Shown: positions 32,100 to 44,084, numbered from the stretch's first letter. The stretch: 64,000 bases of DNA from Thelonectria olida (GCA_020736575.1 JAGPYM010000004.1:1240001-1304000); one strand, 5' to 3'. A program made the numbers and translations. The notes: a model not told the origin generated them from the sequence alone.

Positions 32100-34586
32100 A
32101 TGCCTAACCGAGACTCACTCATGGCCCATACCGGCACTCTTGAGGCTCTCCAGAGTAAACCTCATGGCTCGTCACGTAGAGCTCGCCCACCGGACCTCGA
32201 CCTAATGGCTGCCGAACAGAACCGTGTGCCTTTGCGCCCTGAAAAGGCCAAGAGGAGGGAGTCGAGACTGGGATTGAGGAACCTCTTCAGCCGATCAAAG
32301 ACGAACAAGGAGTCGCCCCAGCCTCTTTCGCCTCTGGACATCCCAAAGTCGTCGTCCAGCCGCGCATCTATCACTGACACGAGCAACTGGCCCTCTGGCG
32401 CATCATCAACAGCATCCGACCGCAAGCCCACTACACCGCTCAGTCCTAGAGTCTTGTCCACCATGTTCGAAAACTCCAAGCCAGGTCCGCCTCCAGTCAA
32501 GGTCATAGGACCTGCAAAGCCGTCCCGAGGACCTCTTGCGACCTGGAGCCCTCCTCCCCTATTCAAAGCCTTTCCCCAGGCCATCAAGCACACCAACTTG
32601 CCAACTGCGTCGCTCCCCACTGAAGTCATCCTCCGTCTCGCTGAGCGACGAGCTGCTCTTGGTGAGACACCAACTGAGGAACCAGAACCAAAGAGCGAGA
32701 AGTCCAAGTCGAAGAAGAAGCATCGCCAGACCCAATCCGGATCAATGCCCAAGTTTGAATGGACCAACAAGATTTACGTCCTTTCTACGTCTGGATATCT
32801 TCTCCAGTATAGCTCTGACGGCCCTTTTGATCGCCTCCCTGAGAAGATGCTTCGCCTCAGCAAGGATTCAGCGGCCTTTGCGAGCGATGTCATCCCTGGT
32901 CGACATTGGGTGGTTCATGTGCAGTCTTCGACGGAATCCGACGGAGCTCCTCCACCTGAAGTTAACTTCCTACTTTCACGAGTGACGTTCCGACCTACCG
33001 AGCGTCGTCAAGCGGCTAACTTCTTGCTGGTATTTGAGGCTGTTGATGACATGGAAGAATGGCTCACTGCTTTGCGGCGCGAAATTGAAATTCTAGGTGG
33101 CAAAAAGACTCTCGATGAGACGGGCATGCCCAAGGTTGAAGAGGATGCCTCACTGTTGCGGGAACAACCAAGTCAGCGAACACTGGTCGTTCGAGACCCA
33201 AAGCGCCTCTCTCACATCGCTACTCCGGACCACCCGTGGCAGAGTCCCGTCGACAATGACGGCTCCGTCAGTACCGTTACTGACCCAGAGACGGTCATTG
33301 ACACATCCATGGACGACGTTTCCACCACCAACAGCTTCGTAAGCCACGATGGTAGACAACTGGAAAACCTCCGGGACAGCTCGAACCGTCTTTCCTTCAT
33401 CTCGTCTGGCCAGCGGACAATTGTGACGTCGGCAGGATCCTCGTCACCCGAGCCCTCGCCCACTGCCGACAAGTTCCCCATCCAGTTCGACGAGATGCCT
33501 CACCATGAAGCCTCACCTAAAATGGAAGCAAGGCCGAGGCCAAACGCTGCCGCTATTCTTGACAGACGCCAGTCGATGCAAGTTATGGCACCCTTCGTGG
33601 ATCTCAGAGGAGGGCCGGTCAACCTAAGACCGCAGTCGACGTACGGAAATGACCCTAACATGCCTGCGCATCCGCCTGTACCTGTGCCTCCACGAGCTTC
33701 AGTTACCCCCAATTTTAGCGTTCCAAATACTTCTAACCGTCGATTCTCTTACATGAGGAATCACGACTTGGGCGCATCTACGCAACGGTCTATTCGAGAG
33801 TGCGAGAGCATGTCGCGCCTGTCTCGCAAAACACCCCCCACGACGCTCCCCATCGCTCGACCACTGTCCATGGTGGCAGACCAGCCCTCGCCCATGGAGA
33901 CTGTTCACCCGCGACCCGCTACTCGCCACGGAGAAGAGACTCGTAACGAGACACGCCATGACCCTCTTCCCGAACCAACTATTTCTTACGAGTTGCCACT
34001 GCGAAGATCAAGCACTGCGTCTCAAGACCAAAGGGACGCCCATGTCGAGGTCAACCGTCCCATCAGCTCACGTAGGCTCTCTAACATTCACGCATGGCAC
34101 AAGGCAGACCACCCACCGCCACCGCCGTCGATGCCACGCACCTTTACCGCACCCACCGGCCCGGTACCCATCCAGAGAATGCGTTCTCGACCATCCCTTC
34201 CTGGCCTCGAGGAACAGCAGCGATGTCGATCATCTCTGGAAACGCACAGACACGGACGCAACGACTCCGGGTCAGTTAGAAGCCGCTCGAGAAAGCGGGC
34301 GAGCATGACATCTATGGTCTCTGAGCACCGATACAGCGTCTCAGCAGACCTCCCCATACCTCTCCTACCAGAATCTCTTCCGGAGCCGGCACCTCCGCCA
34401 TCTATTCCTCTTCCTCCGATTCCCACCTCGAGCAGCAATCCTCATCTTCGAGGCGAGAAAAGCAGCAGCAAAGCGCCCTTGGGAGGTCGACGGAGCATGC
34501 CACAGCTTGCCGAGGGACCTCCGCCGGCACCGCCGCCAACCTGTGCGCTCCCACCCATCCCAAAGAAGCCATCAGTCATGGTCTAA
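32100..34586 (+). CDS. PH-domain protein with long disordered tail
   Basis: A single exon of 828 codons starts with the first ATG after a CT-rich leader. Residues 1-215 are basic and Ser/Pro-rich, including GLRNLFSRSKTNKES. A pleckstrin-homology domain lies at about 217-335, with FEWTNKIYVLSTSGYLLQY at its start, GRHWVVHVQSS in the middle and ANFLLVFEAVDDMEEWLTAL as the C-terminal helix with the conserved Trp. The remaining ~490 residues are disordered, rich in Ser, Pro and Arg, with Pro-rich runs such as PPPPPSMPRTF and LPEPAPPPSIPLPPIP that could bind SH3 or similar domains. It probably acts at a membrane or the cell cortex as a scaffold; partners are unknown. The gene sits alone, with long gene-poor DNA upstream. 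Confidence 0.88.
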   Translation: MPNRDSLMAHTGTLEALQSKPHGSSRRARPPDLDLMAAEQNRVPLRPEKAKRRESRLGLRNLFSRSKTNKESPQPLSPLDIPKSSSSRASITDTSNWPSGASSTASDRKPTTPLSPRVLSTMFENSKPGPPPVKVIGPAKPSRGPLATWSPPPLFKAFPQAIKHTNLPTASLPTEVILRLAERRAALGETPTEEPEPKSEKSKSKKKHRQTQSGSMPKFEWTNKIYVLSTSGYLLQYSSDGPFDRLPEKMLRLSKDSAAFASDVIPGRHWVVHVQSSTESDGAPPPEVNFLLSRVTFRPTERRQAANFLLVFEAVDDMEEWLTALRREIEILGGKKTLDETGMPKVEEDASLLREQPSQRTLVVRDPKRLSHIATPDHPWQSPVDNDGSVSTVTDPETVIDTSMDDVSTTNSFVSHDGRQLENLRDSSNRLSFISSGQRTIVTSAGSSSPEPSPTADKFPIQFDEMPHHEASPKMEARPRPNAAAILDRRQSMQVMAPFVDLRGGPVNLRPQSTYGNDPNMPAHPPVPVPPRASVTPNFSVPNTSNRRFSYMRNHDLGASTQRSIRECESMSRLSRKTPPTTLPIARPLSMVADQPSPMETVHPRPATRHGEETRNETRHDPLPEPTISYELPLRRSSTASQDQRDAHVEVNRPISSRRLSNIHAWHKADHPPPPPSMPRTFTAPTGPVPIQRMRSRPSLPGLEEQQRCRSSLETHRHGRNDSGSVRSRSRKRASMTSMVSEHRYSVSADLPIPLLPESLPEPAPPPSIPLPPIPTSSSNPHLRGEKSSSKAPLGGRRSMPQLAEGPPPAPPPTCALPPIPKKPSVMV

Positions 34587-35820
34587 GCAACTTGGACTGA
34601 TTGTAGACGCATTTTTGATTTCTCTTTTCGCTTACTTTTCCCTTGTATCTATGTGTAACGACCGGCAACTGAGTATCTGACGCCCATTTTCTTTGTCGAG
34701 CAGCCTTGGCGTTTGGATATAACGTCAGAAAAGTGATTTTTCACCTTGAAGGGGATCACAAAGGGTTTTGTTCATGAACCATTTTCATCATTTCATCATT
34801 TTCGACATTCTTTTTTGTACATCACTGGTGTAGGAGGAGGGCTCCATTTTTCTCTATTTTTTTTTTCCGGAAAGGATATATGGCTGTACGAAGCCAAACT
34901 GGATGACCTTATGTATTTGTATTTTTTATTTCGTGTTTCATCTTGCAATTGGAATGGTCTATCGGTTGATTAGACTGGGGATATGGACGCCTTACTTGGA
35001 AAATGGGCCGGTGTTGAGTGTAGAGAGGTAGAAAAGGCCCTGCTTTCTTTGGTTGGATATGAGATGAATCCTCTTGGAGGAGATAAAAATTTCCATATAT
35101 TGATGAATGTTTAGAAGATTTAGAAGATCACCTTTTGTAAATAACACTTTCTGTTTTCTGAAGAAGAGCATCAAGTCATTGAGATGCATTGTTTGATGTG
35201 CCCCGGCCGGGAGGCGTCTGGCTGTCTCCACACGGAGCGGACCAACCGGTGCCGGAGCCTTCGGGGTTTCGGAGGACTGGACTTTTCTTCTCATGCCATA
35301 CGAATATATCGATACAAAGTAGATAGGTCCCTATGTAAATAAATGGTTTTGCATTGAAGAGCCATTTTATCAGACCATGCATTAATTAAATGAAGTCCTT
35401 TAATGCGGAACCATCTCAGCCTCCATTTCTCACACTGTCATTCGTGCGTTGGATCCATTGATTCGCTGTCGGCGCGCAAATCGAGTGGCTGGGAGCAAAG
35501 GCCCGGCTTGTATAACGCCGTCGTTCGCCCTGTGCGGCCGTTCCCAAACCTCAAAACACATCATCGCTCTGCCATCTAGCCTCGGCTTGTTTATCTCTCT
35601 CTTCAAGAATTTTTGGTATCCTTCTTTTTTTCTTCATGGCGTGTCCGAGCATGCTTTGATTTCTAGGTACCTACCTACCTACCTACCTACGTTTGGGAAA
35701 GAATCTGCCGAAAAAGAAAAAAAATTACAAAAGCCCAACCTCGTCATAACCACGACAACAAACCGACGAAATACAAACCGCATCGAAAAACAGGAACTCA
35801 TCCCCCCCGGGTCCCTTACG
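34587..35820. other. Intergenic region
   Basis: This is 1.2 kb between two genes on the same strand. It is AT-rich from about 34620 to 35400, with T runs that fit the 3' untranslated region of the PH-domain gene. A TACC array lies at 35668-35690 and an A-rich leader directly precedes the next start codon. Confidence 0.5.
35668..35690 (+). repeat. (TACC)n tetranucleotide array
   Basis: Nearly six TACC units lie about 130 bp upstream of the start codon of the following membrane-protein gene. This is the longest of the TAGG/TACC arrays in the window. Confidence 0.9.
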
Positions 35821-36579
35821 ATGCCGGCAATAATCCTCCCCTCAAGGACGCTCCGCTCCCTCATCCCAGACCCCGTCGCTCTCGACGCCCGCGCAGACAG
35901 CTCATCCACCTTTACCGCCATCCCCTCCACCTACGGCGACCTCAACTCGTCCCCCTCGCCCGGCGTCGTTGCTGGCATCGTCCTCGGCGCCGTCGCCGGC
36001 TTCCTCCTGCTGCTGTACGTCGTCTACTGCATCCTGCACGGCGGCCTGGTGCTCATCCCGGTGCGGAGGGGCAGGGCCACCACCACCGATGGCGCGCCGT
36101 CTACGCTGGGCACCTCGACACTGGGAACCTCCACCTTGGGCACCTCGACATACGGCACTAGGAGCGTCATGAGCTTCCGCTCGCGGAGGGACCGGGACAG
36201 GAGACGTCGGGCGCCGTCGTCACGACACTCGCGGAGCCCCCGCGCCGAGACCATCGAAGTCCGCAAGACGACGACGCGGACGCAGCGCCGCAGCGGCGTG
36301 GAGCCCGTCATCGTGGACCCGCCGCGAAGCCCGTCACCCGTATCGACGCTGCCGCCGCCGCGCGTGGTGCCGACGTCGGAGATATCGGGCGTGTCGTCAC
36401 TGGACGAGATTGTGGTCGAGGAGGAGCACAGCCGGAGCCCGCCTCGACGACAGGCGAGCCGGCGGTACAGTCCCGAGCGGGGGTACCGACGGGACAGCTA
36501 CTACCGGGACGAGATGGATTCGGAGCGGTACTACTCGCAGCGGGATTCGCCTGGTCGAAGGGCAAGTCGACGATATTAA
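35821..36579 (+). CDS. Single-pass membrane protein with STLGT repeats and Arg/Ser-rich tail
   Basis: One exon of 252 codons starts at the first ATG of its frame; the frame is open further upstream without an ATG. The N-terminal ~48 residues have no clear signal peptide. Residues about 49-73 (GVVAGIVLGAVAGFLLLLYV) form a small-residue-rich membrane helix like those of fungal single-pass plasma-membrane sensors. Just inside lies a four-fold repeat of STLGT (residues ~94-112, last copy STYGT), followed by a cytosolic tail full of Arg, Ser and Pro with RRDRDRRRR and repeated RRY/RYS elements near the C-terminus. Topology (N outside, C inside) is inferred from the basic residues after the helix. 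Codon usage is strongly GC3-biased. Function is unknown. Confidence 0.8.
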   Translation: MPAIILPSRTLRSLIPDPVALDARADSSSTFTAIPSTYGDLNSSPSPGVVAGIVLGAVAGFLLLLYVVYCILHGGLVLIPVRRGRATTTDGAPSTLGTSTLGTSTLGTSTYGTRSVMSFRSRRDRDRRRRAPSSRHSRSPRAETIEVRKTTTRTQRRSGVEPVIVDPPRSPSPVSTLPPPRVVPTSEISGVSSLDEIVVEEEHSRSPPRRQASRRYSPERGYRRDSYYRDEMDSERYYSQRDSPGRRASRRY

Positions 36580-37543
36580 ATGTGCTGGGGTGATGGGATG
36601 AGGGATTTGGGACGTGGTAAGGCAGGGAGAGCTCCCTTTTGTTTGACAAGGCGTTGTTTCTTTAACAGGACATGGCATGGCGATGGGAGGTATTGCGAGC
36701 CACGATACTGGACTGGCTGGTATGGAATGATGGACATAATAACCTGGATAAGGGACGGGCGGGAGGGTCGAGTATAAAGTATAATGATCTTAACGAAGTT
36801 CCAAAAGGGGGCTTTGGAAAACAGACATGGTTAACGACATGATACCAATAATCGATATTGCCTCTCATCGTGTTTGTCTCATGTTGGCCACAAATTGAAT
36901 GGCGCGTCTCGGAATCTCAAACCTCCTGTAGTTGACTTCTAGTGCAGCCATTTCGAAAGGATGAGCAAACCGAACACGAAAAGGTATGGCCTGGACGACA
37001 GATATGGAAGACAGTGTATGGGAGCAGGAAAAGCAAGGCTTTTATGAAATCTACCCAAAGCATCCCGTGTCAATAGGTAGATGGCCTCATCGAATCCAGC
37101 TATATCCCTCTGAGATAGACGAAACCCATGCCTCGCCACATTTCCACCTACTAACACGCAACATGCCTGTTTCATGTTGCTTTTTTCTTTTGTCGCTGCG
37201 AAAGCTTCTTTCGCGATACCGCCAGTCCGGTAATGTATCCAACACTCCAAGGGGTAAAGAAAACAGGAATAAGAACGAATTCGACAAGAGCCTCCGAGAT
37301 TCTCTAAATTCCCGCCTTTTTTGTTTGTTGATTCTCGAGGGAGGAGAACGGGGCCTCGACCTCGATGCACTTATCCAACCGAAAGGAAGAAGGGAAGATA
37401 ATGACTGTCCAAGCAGAAAAACAAAACCATGAAAAGAAGACTGAGAATGCCGCCCACCCGCTTGAGGCTGCGAGCCAACAAGCAAGGGTATCTCGCGCCA
37501 GAACCAAGAAGAGAATCCTAGAAATATAACACCGTAACCTTGC
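36580..37543. other. Intergenic region between convergent genes
   Basis: This holds the 3' flanks of the membrane-protein gene (+) and the Zn2Cys6 regulator gene (-). Open frames on both strands here have no recognisable sequence. Confidence 0.5.
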
Positions 37544-40500
37544 TTAGATGCCCATCCCCCCTCCTCCTCCATCATTGTTGCCGTTGCTGTTCTGCTGGCC
37601 CCCAAAGAAGAAGTTGTCAAAGGGGTTCATCTGTTGCCCTTCGGCGTAGTCGTGGTGAAGTCCTTCCCAATTCATGAAGCCCAGATCAACCTGCGATTGT
37701 TCGATACCAGCAAACTCTGGATTCGAGGCTCCCAGGTTCTGGAGGAACTCCATCGTTTGTGTATCGGGATAGTCCACGGGACCTGGTGCACTGTACTGAG
37801 GCTGATGGCTTGCATACGTGCTGCCTGCAGTCGAGGGTTGCGATGTCACACGGCGGGGTATAGGTGGTGACGGAACCACGGTTGAGTCTACAGGAGATCC
37901 TTCCTGCTTCATGCCCATATCCGATGGACTTGGGCCTCCTCGGCTTCGCGGCTTGATGACGAAACCGTCTGCGGTCCTTGGAACAGGAGGCGATGGCTGG
38001 GCCGTCGTCCCTGCCTCGCCGGCTACTGATAACGTCGGTGATGAAAGAGAGTCCGAAAGTGACATGTCGAACTGGTATGAGGCGTTGTCAGAGTTCTGGT
38101 GACGGTGACGCGTCTGTGTCGAGCCCTTGGATGAATCTGGAGTTGCCGTGTTCCACACTGAAGGCTCACGTCGAGTCCGTCGATTTGGATTATGGGGCAC
38201 ACCGAAGCCGCCGGTAGAGCTAGCCATCTTGATGGTGGCTTTGGCCGTTCGATCAAAGGCGTCTCTGCACGTTTCCGCCGGTGGACACTTGTCGATCATG
38301 TCAGACAGAACTGACTTGGCTGCCAGAATAGTAAAGTCGACTTCATCCATAGTCTGAAGTTGTTAGTCGTTCCCTCAGGACTATTGCTCAATACGGGGGT
38401 ACTTACCAGGCGACTTCGCACAATAGGCGAATGCCAAATAGCATAAAGGTACGAAATGCCTGCCATGAAGAGATGGTGGGTTGACAGATAAGTATAGCTG
38501 ACCAGTCCGCTGAGGTGAAGCTGTCGATAAAGTCGTAGAATCTTTTGGCCGGCCTCGGCAACCTTAAGATAGATCCGGTCCTCATCCTCTCGCAGCTCCT
38601 GCTGGAAAGCTGTCGGGCTGTTGACCTCGGTAGACGTGTTATATTCCCCTTCAAACATGGCCGGCACGCTGAGGCTCTGGCGGTAGAGCATGATGATGGC
38701 TTGCCAGTAGTTGAGCTCGAGAAACTCGGTCGAGAACATGACCCCGGTCTCCTGTCTGGTCGGAGCAGAAGTCTTCCATTGGTATAGTCGCCGGTCGATA
38801 TCGATGCGCCATGATCGGAATGAGTCGAATTGCACGAGGAATGGCGAAGGGAGGTGGATATGATGCATGCCCGGGGCTTTGCTCTGTACCCCGGCCTTGG
38901 CGATCTGTGCCTGGTTGTATTGCAACACCTGAAGGATCTCAGATTGCAGCAACCGCAGGCGGAAGTAATGGTGCGCAACATGCTTGTAGCTGGACCGAAC
39001 CTGGTCCTGGGGTGGATCCGACAGCCCCGTAGGGGTGATGTAGTCGTCGTCCAACGACGAGGGGAACTCGGTTGTGATGACCTGATCGCTAATACCGAAC
39101 GGTCGACCAACGCATGTGCTCACCAGGCGATCAAGAGAGTACGTGCACCACCAGAGACGTCGTCTCATATCGCGAATCCACATCCTTCTCCCACGACTTT
39201 GCACTCCATTTTCGCGCGTTACTGCTCCGTCAACCCCTTCGGCCTCGCCAGCATCGGGGCCTGATCCATCAGTGTCTCGATCGTCCTCGTAATGCAATCC
39301 TAGGTCGACAGCCAAGCGAACCGCAACACCGATGATATACCTAATTTCTGTCAGCCACCTCGTCTCGCCACTTTTCCACAACAACTTACCAAAGTCCTGG
39401 TGGAACGGGACGAAGTAGGGCGAAGTTCGCGAGCAAGAGAACAGCTTGCAACACCTCCAACCCGCCGCCGCTATTGCTGAGACACGCCTCGAGGTGGACA
39501 ATGGCGCTCGCGTGATACTCCTCAGGGGCACACTGACTTCGCGCCATGCCCGAATCCCCGGACGAATCTGTTTTGACTGGCTCACCGACAATAACGCCGC
39601 AACCGATAGCAAACACCATGTTAAGAAGATAGAGTTCCCTCGCGCCACGTGCTGGATCCTGGGTTGCATACACTCGCTCAAACGTTTGCATAAACTCGCC
39701 ACGGTGCAGAATCGGAATCTGAGGGTTGGAGTGCTCAAAATACAGACTCACCAGCCTCAAACCGACCTCTTTGTCGGGAAAGCTCGCTGGCTTGATAGTT
39801 GGACGCGTATGAAGACCAAAGAAAGAGTCACGGAGTGACGTGCCATTTCCGGTAGGCTGACGAGAGTTGGAGTTCTCCTTGGCACCTGTCTGGCCCACGG
39901 AGTACTGCACAGCGGCGAAGACGACTCTGGCAAACGAAACACCGGAAGCCGAGGCCAATGAACGAGGTTTTGAGGGGCTAACGATATTGAGGAACCCTCC
40001 GGTAGACTGACTCCCTTTTTTGGCTTTCAGCGACTCAACAGCTTGACTTTGAGGTCTTATCATGCCCCGATCCCCAGTCTCCGATTGGCCCGAGTAGCCC
40101 GTGTCTCCCGTCGAGTTTATACTAGCGGTATCGGTTCCCGGGCGAGAGCATATTTCGAGATTGTCAGCAGGAGGAAAAGGGATGTTGTTGGCAGCGAGCA
40201 GATTCTCAAGCTGCTCAACTCGGGTTTCGAGATAGAAGACATAACTAAGCACCGATCAGCAACTGTATACACACCTTGACACGCAATGCCGCGGTCCTGT
40301 CGGCGCGCGTTTCATAAAGCTCTGGCCATACCTGCGTGGGATTTCCTTCTTTGTGATGGGGTCGTAACCAACACAGGCGACACCAGCTTTCGCGCAACTG
40401 GCGCAGCTGGGCAACTTCTGGTCGCATCTGTTTTTGCGAAGGCGACATCGATTGCAGGCGCTGACGTTGCGAAAATTGCTGCTCTGCCCTGCCTTGGAGG

Positions 40501-40651
40501 CAGCTATGGACGCTCCGGTGGAGGAGGAGCCGTCGGCATTTTGCTCGTGAGGGCTGGGCTGTCCATTGCGCGGCGATCCATCATCGAAGGAGTTTTGTCT
40601 CTGTCGCTTCGCGGGTTGTGAGCTCGGGGACGGAGGGCCGCGCGCAGGCAT
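37544..40651 (-). CDS. Zn2Cys6 transcription factor, Ppr1-like
   Basis: Four exons, 40651-40332, 40244-39390, 39340-38407 and 38353-37544, encode 972 aa. Introns 40331-40245, 39389-39341 and 38406-38354 are canonical and keep the frame. The zinc cluster has ligands C66, C69, C76, C83, C86 and C93 with spacing C-x2-C-x6-C-x6-C-x2-C-x6-C. It is followed by GYDPITKKEIPRSYVFYLETRVEQLE, the linker and coiled-coil dimerisation segment typical of Ppr1-type factors. The middle homology region contains FPDKEVGLRLVSLYFEHSNPQIPILH and RRRLWWCTYSLDRLVSTCVGRP. A later segment TMDEVDFTILAAKSVLSDMI and a Gln/Asn/Gly-rich C-terminus complete it. It is a nuclear DNA-binding regulator; yeast Ppr1 controls pyrimidine genes, but target identity here is not shown by the sequence. 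Confidence 0.92.
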
Positions 40652-41066
40652 GGTTGACGGCCCGCCGGGCGACGGAAGACGGACCGGCGACGGGGCGGCG
40701 CTGAAGTTGAGAGACGGCGACGGCGGCGGAGTGACACAAGAGGCGTTTAGGGATGGTCAGAGTTGGTTTGGAGGGTAGGACGGTGTCGGTCGGGGGTCGG
40801 TGAGTGCCTGTTGCAAATGCAGAGGCCGAAGGGAAGGTGAGCGCCGGGCTGGGAGAAGAATGAGGCAAGGCAAGGGAAGCAGCAGCCGCGGTGAGGCGAA
40901 GCGAAGCGATGTATGGTACCGAGTGCAGGTAACAGCAGTCGAACGGAACGACGGGCGGGAATTGGATCGGACGGGATTGGGTGGGATAGAGATTGGACGG
41001 GCGGCGCGGCGGCAGAGTTGGTGGTGGTGGAGGATTGGTGGATGCTTGGACGTGGAAGTGGAAGCG

Positions 41067-41090
41067 TGGAGGTGGAGGTGGAGGTGGAGG
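41067..41090 (+). repeat. (TGGAGG)4 hexanucleotide repeat
   Basis: Four perfect TGGAGG units lie in the upstream region of the Zn2Cys6 regulator gene, on the plus strand. The minus-strand leader would therefore be CT-rich here. Confidence 0.9.
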
Positions 41091-42146
41091 GGGAGCAGGC
41101 GGAACGTGGATGTTGCGACTTGGAGAGTCGGAGACAAGGCAGGCAAGGAAGGGAACAACAAATGACGAACAAGCTTGAAGCCGCCAATCAATTCACGAAA
41201 TGAAGCGGTTTCACACTCACTGAATTGTCAGTCTTGCTTGCTCAATGGCTCGTGTGCTGAATTGTGCGGCGTATTTTCTGTCTGTCTGTCTCGTGGCTCT
41301 TTCTGCTGCGGGGGGTCCTCACTTCATCCTATTATCGTGGGCCTTCGGTTGACGCGCGCCCCCATGCCCGAGACAATAATTAGAGAGTCCAGAGGAGAGG
41401 TATCGACAACGACAGCGGTGGCGGGCCAGGAAAGGGAAGGGGGAAGAAAAATAGAGGCTGCAGTAGAGCGGATAGTTGCAGCCGGCTTCGAGGGCCGGAG
41501 GCGGCGGGAGCAGATCAATTGGCTCAAATGGTACCAAGGTTGATGGCCAACGGGCTGTTCTTGCTAGCTCTGCCTTCTCTGGTCGTCTTGTCACTTCTCC
41601 TCGCCTTGTTCTTTTCTGGAGAGATGGCCGGGATTAGCTTGTGAGGCCGGTTGATGGAGCACAGCGAAATATCCGTACGTAAAGATGGAGAGGCAATGGC
41701 AGAAAGGGTAACATGCGCGACCGTTGACAAGGCCCAGATGGCGAAACAAGTCCCCAGTAATACGGACTACAGTATCCCAAGAAGATGATTTAAAAAAAAA
41801 AAAAGTGAAGATTTTTGATCCTGGTTATCGGGAGTGGCAACCCCCCCCCTCCCCAGTCACGTCCCTCATGACCCGGAAATTTTCAAAGCAAATCGTTACC
41901 TACCAACGTTACAGTCGCAAGGACCCTGGAACAGACGACGGGAGAGACTAGTTTGAAAGTGAAATAGAATTGAAAAGGACAGCGGCAGAGACGAGACAAG
42001 GCGAGACAGGGCTGTCGGTACATAACTTAGATGGATGATGCACAAACAAGGCGAATAAAAGCCTAACTAGCTACGGTAACTAAACAACACCAACGTATGA
42101 GGCAAGGCAAGGCCCTAGTTAGAAAAGCAAACAACAGCAGCTGTTA

Positions 42147-42180
42147 GAAAGAAAAGAAAAGAAAAGAAAGAAAAAAAAAA
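42147..42180 (+). repeat. AAAG-type purine tract
   Basis: A run of GAAAA/GAAA units ends in ten A residues. It lies in the gene-free interval. Confidence 0.85.
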
Positions 42181-43597
42181 GATTGCCGAGAGGGGGGCAT
42201 CAATCGCCGACCCAGATCCGGCCTGAGAGATATGCTCCAGTGCAATCAATAGTTCGTGACCCCAAACAAGAAGGGATCTTGATAACGAAGAGGGGGGACG
42301 TCAATTGATTCGAGTAAAAAAAGGGACCCTCCCTTCCATCTCGTTGGCGTTGGCGCCGCCATCATTTGATTTGCTGACCATAGTTGATTTACCCCAGCCC
42401 AGCCTCCTCCTCCGACGTTGGAGCTTGGAACCCAGAGTGGGTTCTGCGGGATGTGTCTTTGACGAGCCAATCGAATGCCGGCAATGGGGATGTGACAGAT
42501 GGAGAACTAAGAGGGAGCCGTATGAACGCATATAAACAAAAGTAAATTATGATCTGATCTGATGTATCATGGTGCTAAATTACCTACCCAAGGTACCTAC
42601 GCAGTCAGTATGATGATGAATGAAATGATTGAACCACCTCAAGTACCGAGTGCTACCTGCTCCAAAATACTTCTTTCCTTCCTTTTGAAACCCCACCAGC
42701 TTCCTTCCTTCTCTTGCAATGACGCACATCTCTTCCGACAATTCTCGCGCCTCTCTTCCCCTCTTTAAAACAATAATACAAAGCAAAGAAAGAAAGAAAA
42801 AGAAAAGAATAGGCCCGGCTTCTCATTGCCTGTCTTGCAGTTCCAGCTGCAGCAGCGGCACCAGGCCCCCCTCCCTTGTCCGTCTCTCTCCTTATCCCTT
42901 CCAATCCGCTCTCCGCATTTGTTGTCTAAGCCTTGCTTTGGTTCTCGTTTTGCTTTGCTCTGTTGGTGTGGCTTGCTTGTCCATCTCCACACCCTCCATT
43001 CATCCACCCTTGCCTTGCTGATGAAGCAAGCAAGCGTCCCGTCGAGAATGGGCAAAGAAAGGCACGGCACACCCCAAAAAAGCAACCATGGTCCAATCCA
43101 TTTCATCCCTTCGTCCAGCCAGCATCGCCACCCCGCTGCGACTGTCCACTGCTGCCAGGTGCAGTGCCTCGAAAAAGGAATGTTGCGGCGGCCAGACAAG
43201 ACAATGGTGACATGAATGGTCAAGCCTTCGGACCTTGTACAGGATCGTACATGCTAACCACAGTCATCCTGATAGCCGATGCCTTGTCTGCTCCGGTACA
43301 GCCTTACTAGCCTCGATCTCTTTCATCATATCCCACCTTGGCATCACTTGCTGCTTTCAACAGAACCCGAAATATCGTTATTCACGCATTGTACGAAGCG
43401 TCTTCTTCTCTTCTCGTTCTGAAGCTGGAATCGACAACTCTTACCTACCATTCACTCCACCGCCCGTCCAGGCACGTTTCCGTCGACTTCCTGTCGAGGC
43501 GCCACGAATACTTACACAGCTGCGCAAAGCCGCCGTACTAATGAGACCAGCTATAAAAAAAGAATAAAAAAAAATAAAAGTCCCCGAGTGCACATCG

Positions 43598-43633
43598 TAT
43601 GTACGAATACTTGATACACACCACTCGTACATA
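43598..43633. repeat. Inverted repeat, 9-bp arms, 18-base loop
   Basis: TATGTACGA at 43598-43606 is perfectly complementary to TCGTACATA at 43625-43633. A hairpin could form, but there is no T-run that would suggest a terminator and no neighbouring gene within 2 kb. Confidence 0.6.
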
Positions 43634-43693
43634 AGACCTGGGTTAATCCGTCTCGAACAAGCCGGGCCTGTTACAAGACAGCACAGCTTAGCA

Positions 43694-43722
43694 CAACGCA
43701 ACGCAACGCGACGCAACGCAAC
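43694..43722 (+). repeat. (ACGCA)n pentanucleotide repeat
   Basis: Five ACGCA/GCGAC-like units with one variant copy lie in the gene-free interval. Confidence 0.8.
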
Positions 43723-44040
43723 ATGGCAAAAGCAAAGCAAAGAAAGGTCAAAAAGCGGGGACTGAAGGGAAAGCAGGCAAATGCACAATGCGCAGCACAC
43801 CCCCTACCTTGCCTGCATAGGCACGATACAACAGCGACGAAACAAACGCTCGATTCCCGAGCAGACGTGCCGGTGCCGTATTCGTATGGGAGGGAACAGG
43901 CAGACGGGTGTGATCAAGTGACCTGTAGCCGTTGTTGCTGCTGCTGATCGATGCCATGGATACACACGGGTGGATGGATGGACGTGAAGGATGACTCGAC
44001 AAAGGCAGCGGAAGTCCATGACCGCCTTTCACGTCTTTCA

Positions 44041-44084
44041 CGCCTGCTTCACGCCTGCTTCACGCCTGCTTCACGCCTGCTTCA
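44041..44084 (+). repeat. Tandem repeat, 4 x 11 bp
   Basis: The unit CGCCTGCTTCA is repeated four times without a mismatch. Two degenerate copies (CGCCTTTCA, CGTCTTTCA) come immediately before it, and related TCACG/CCTG fragments continue to about 44215. Confidence 0.95.
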
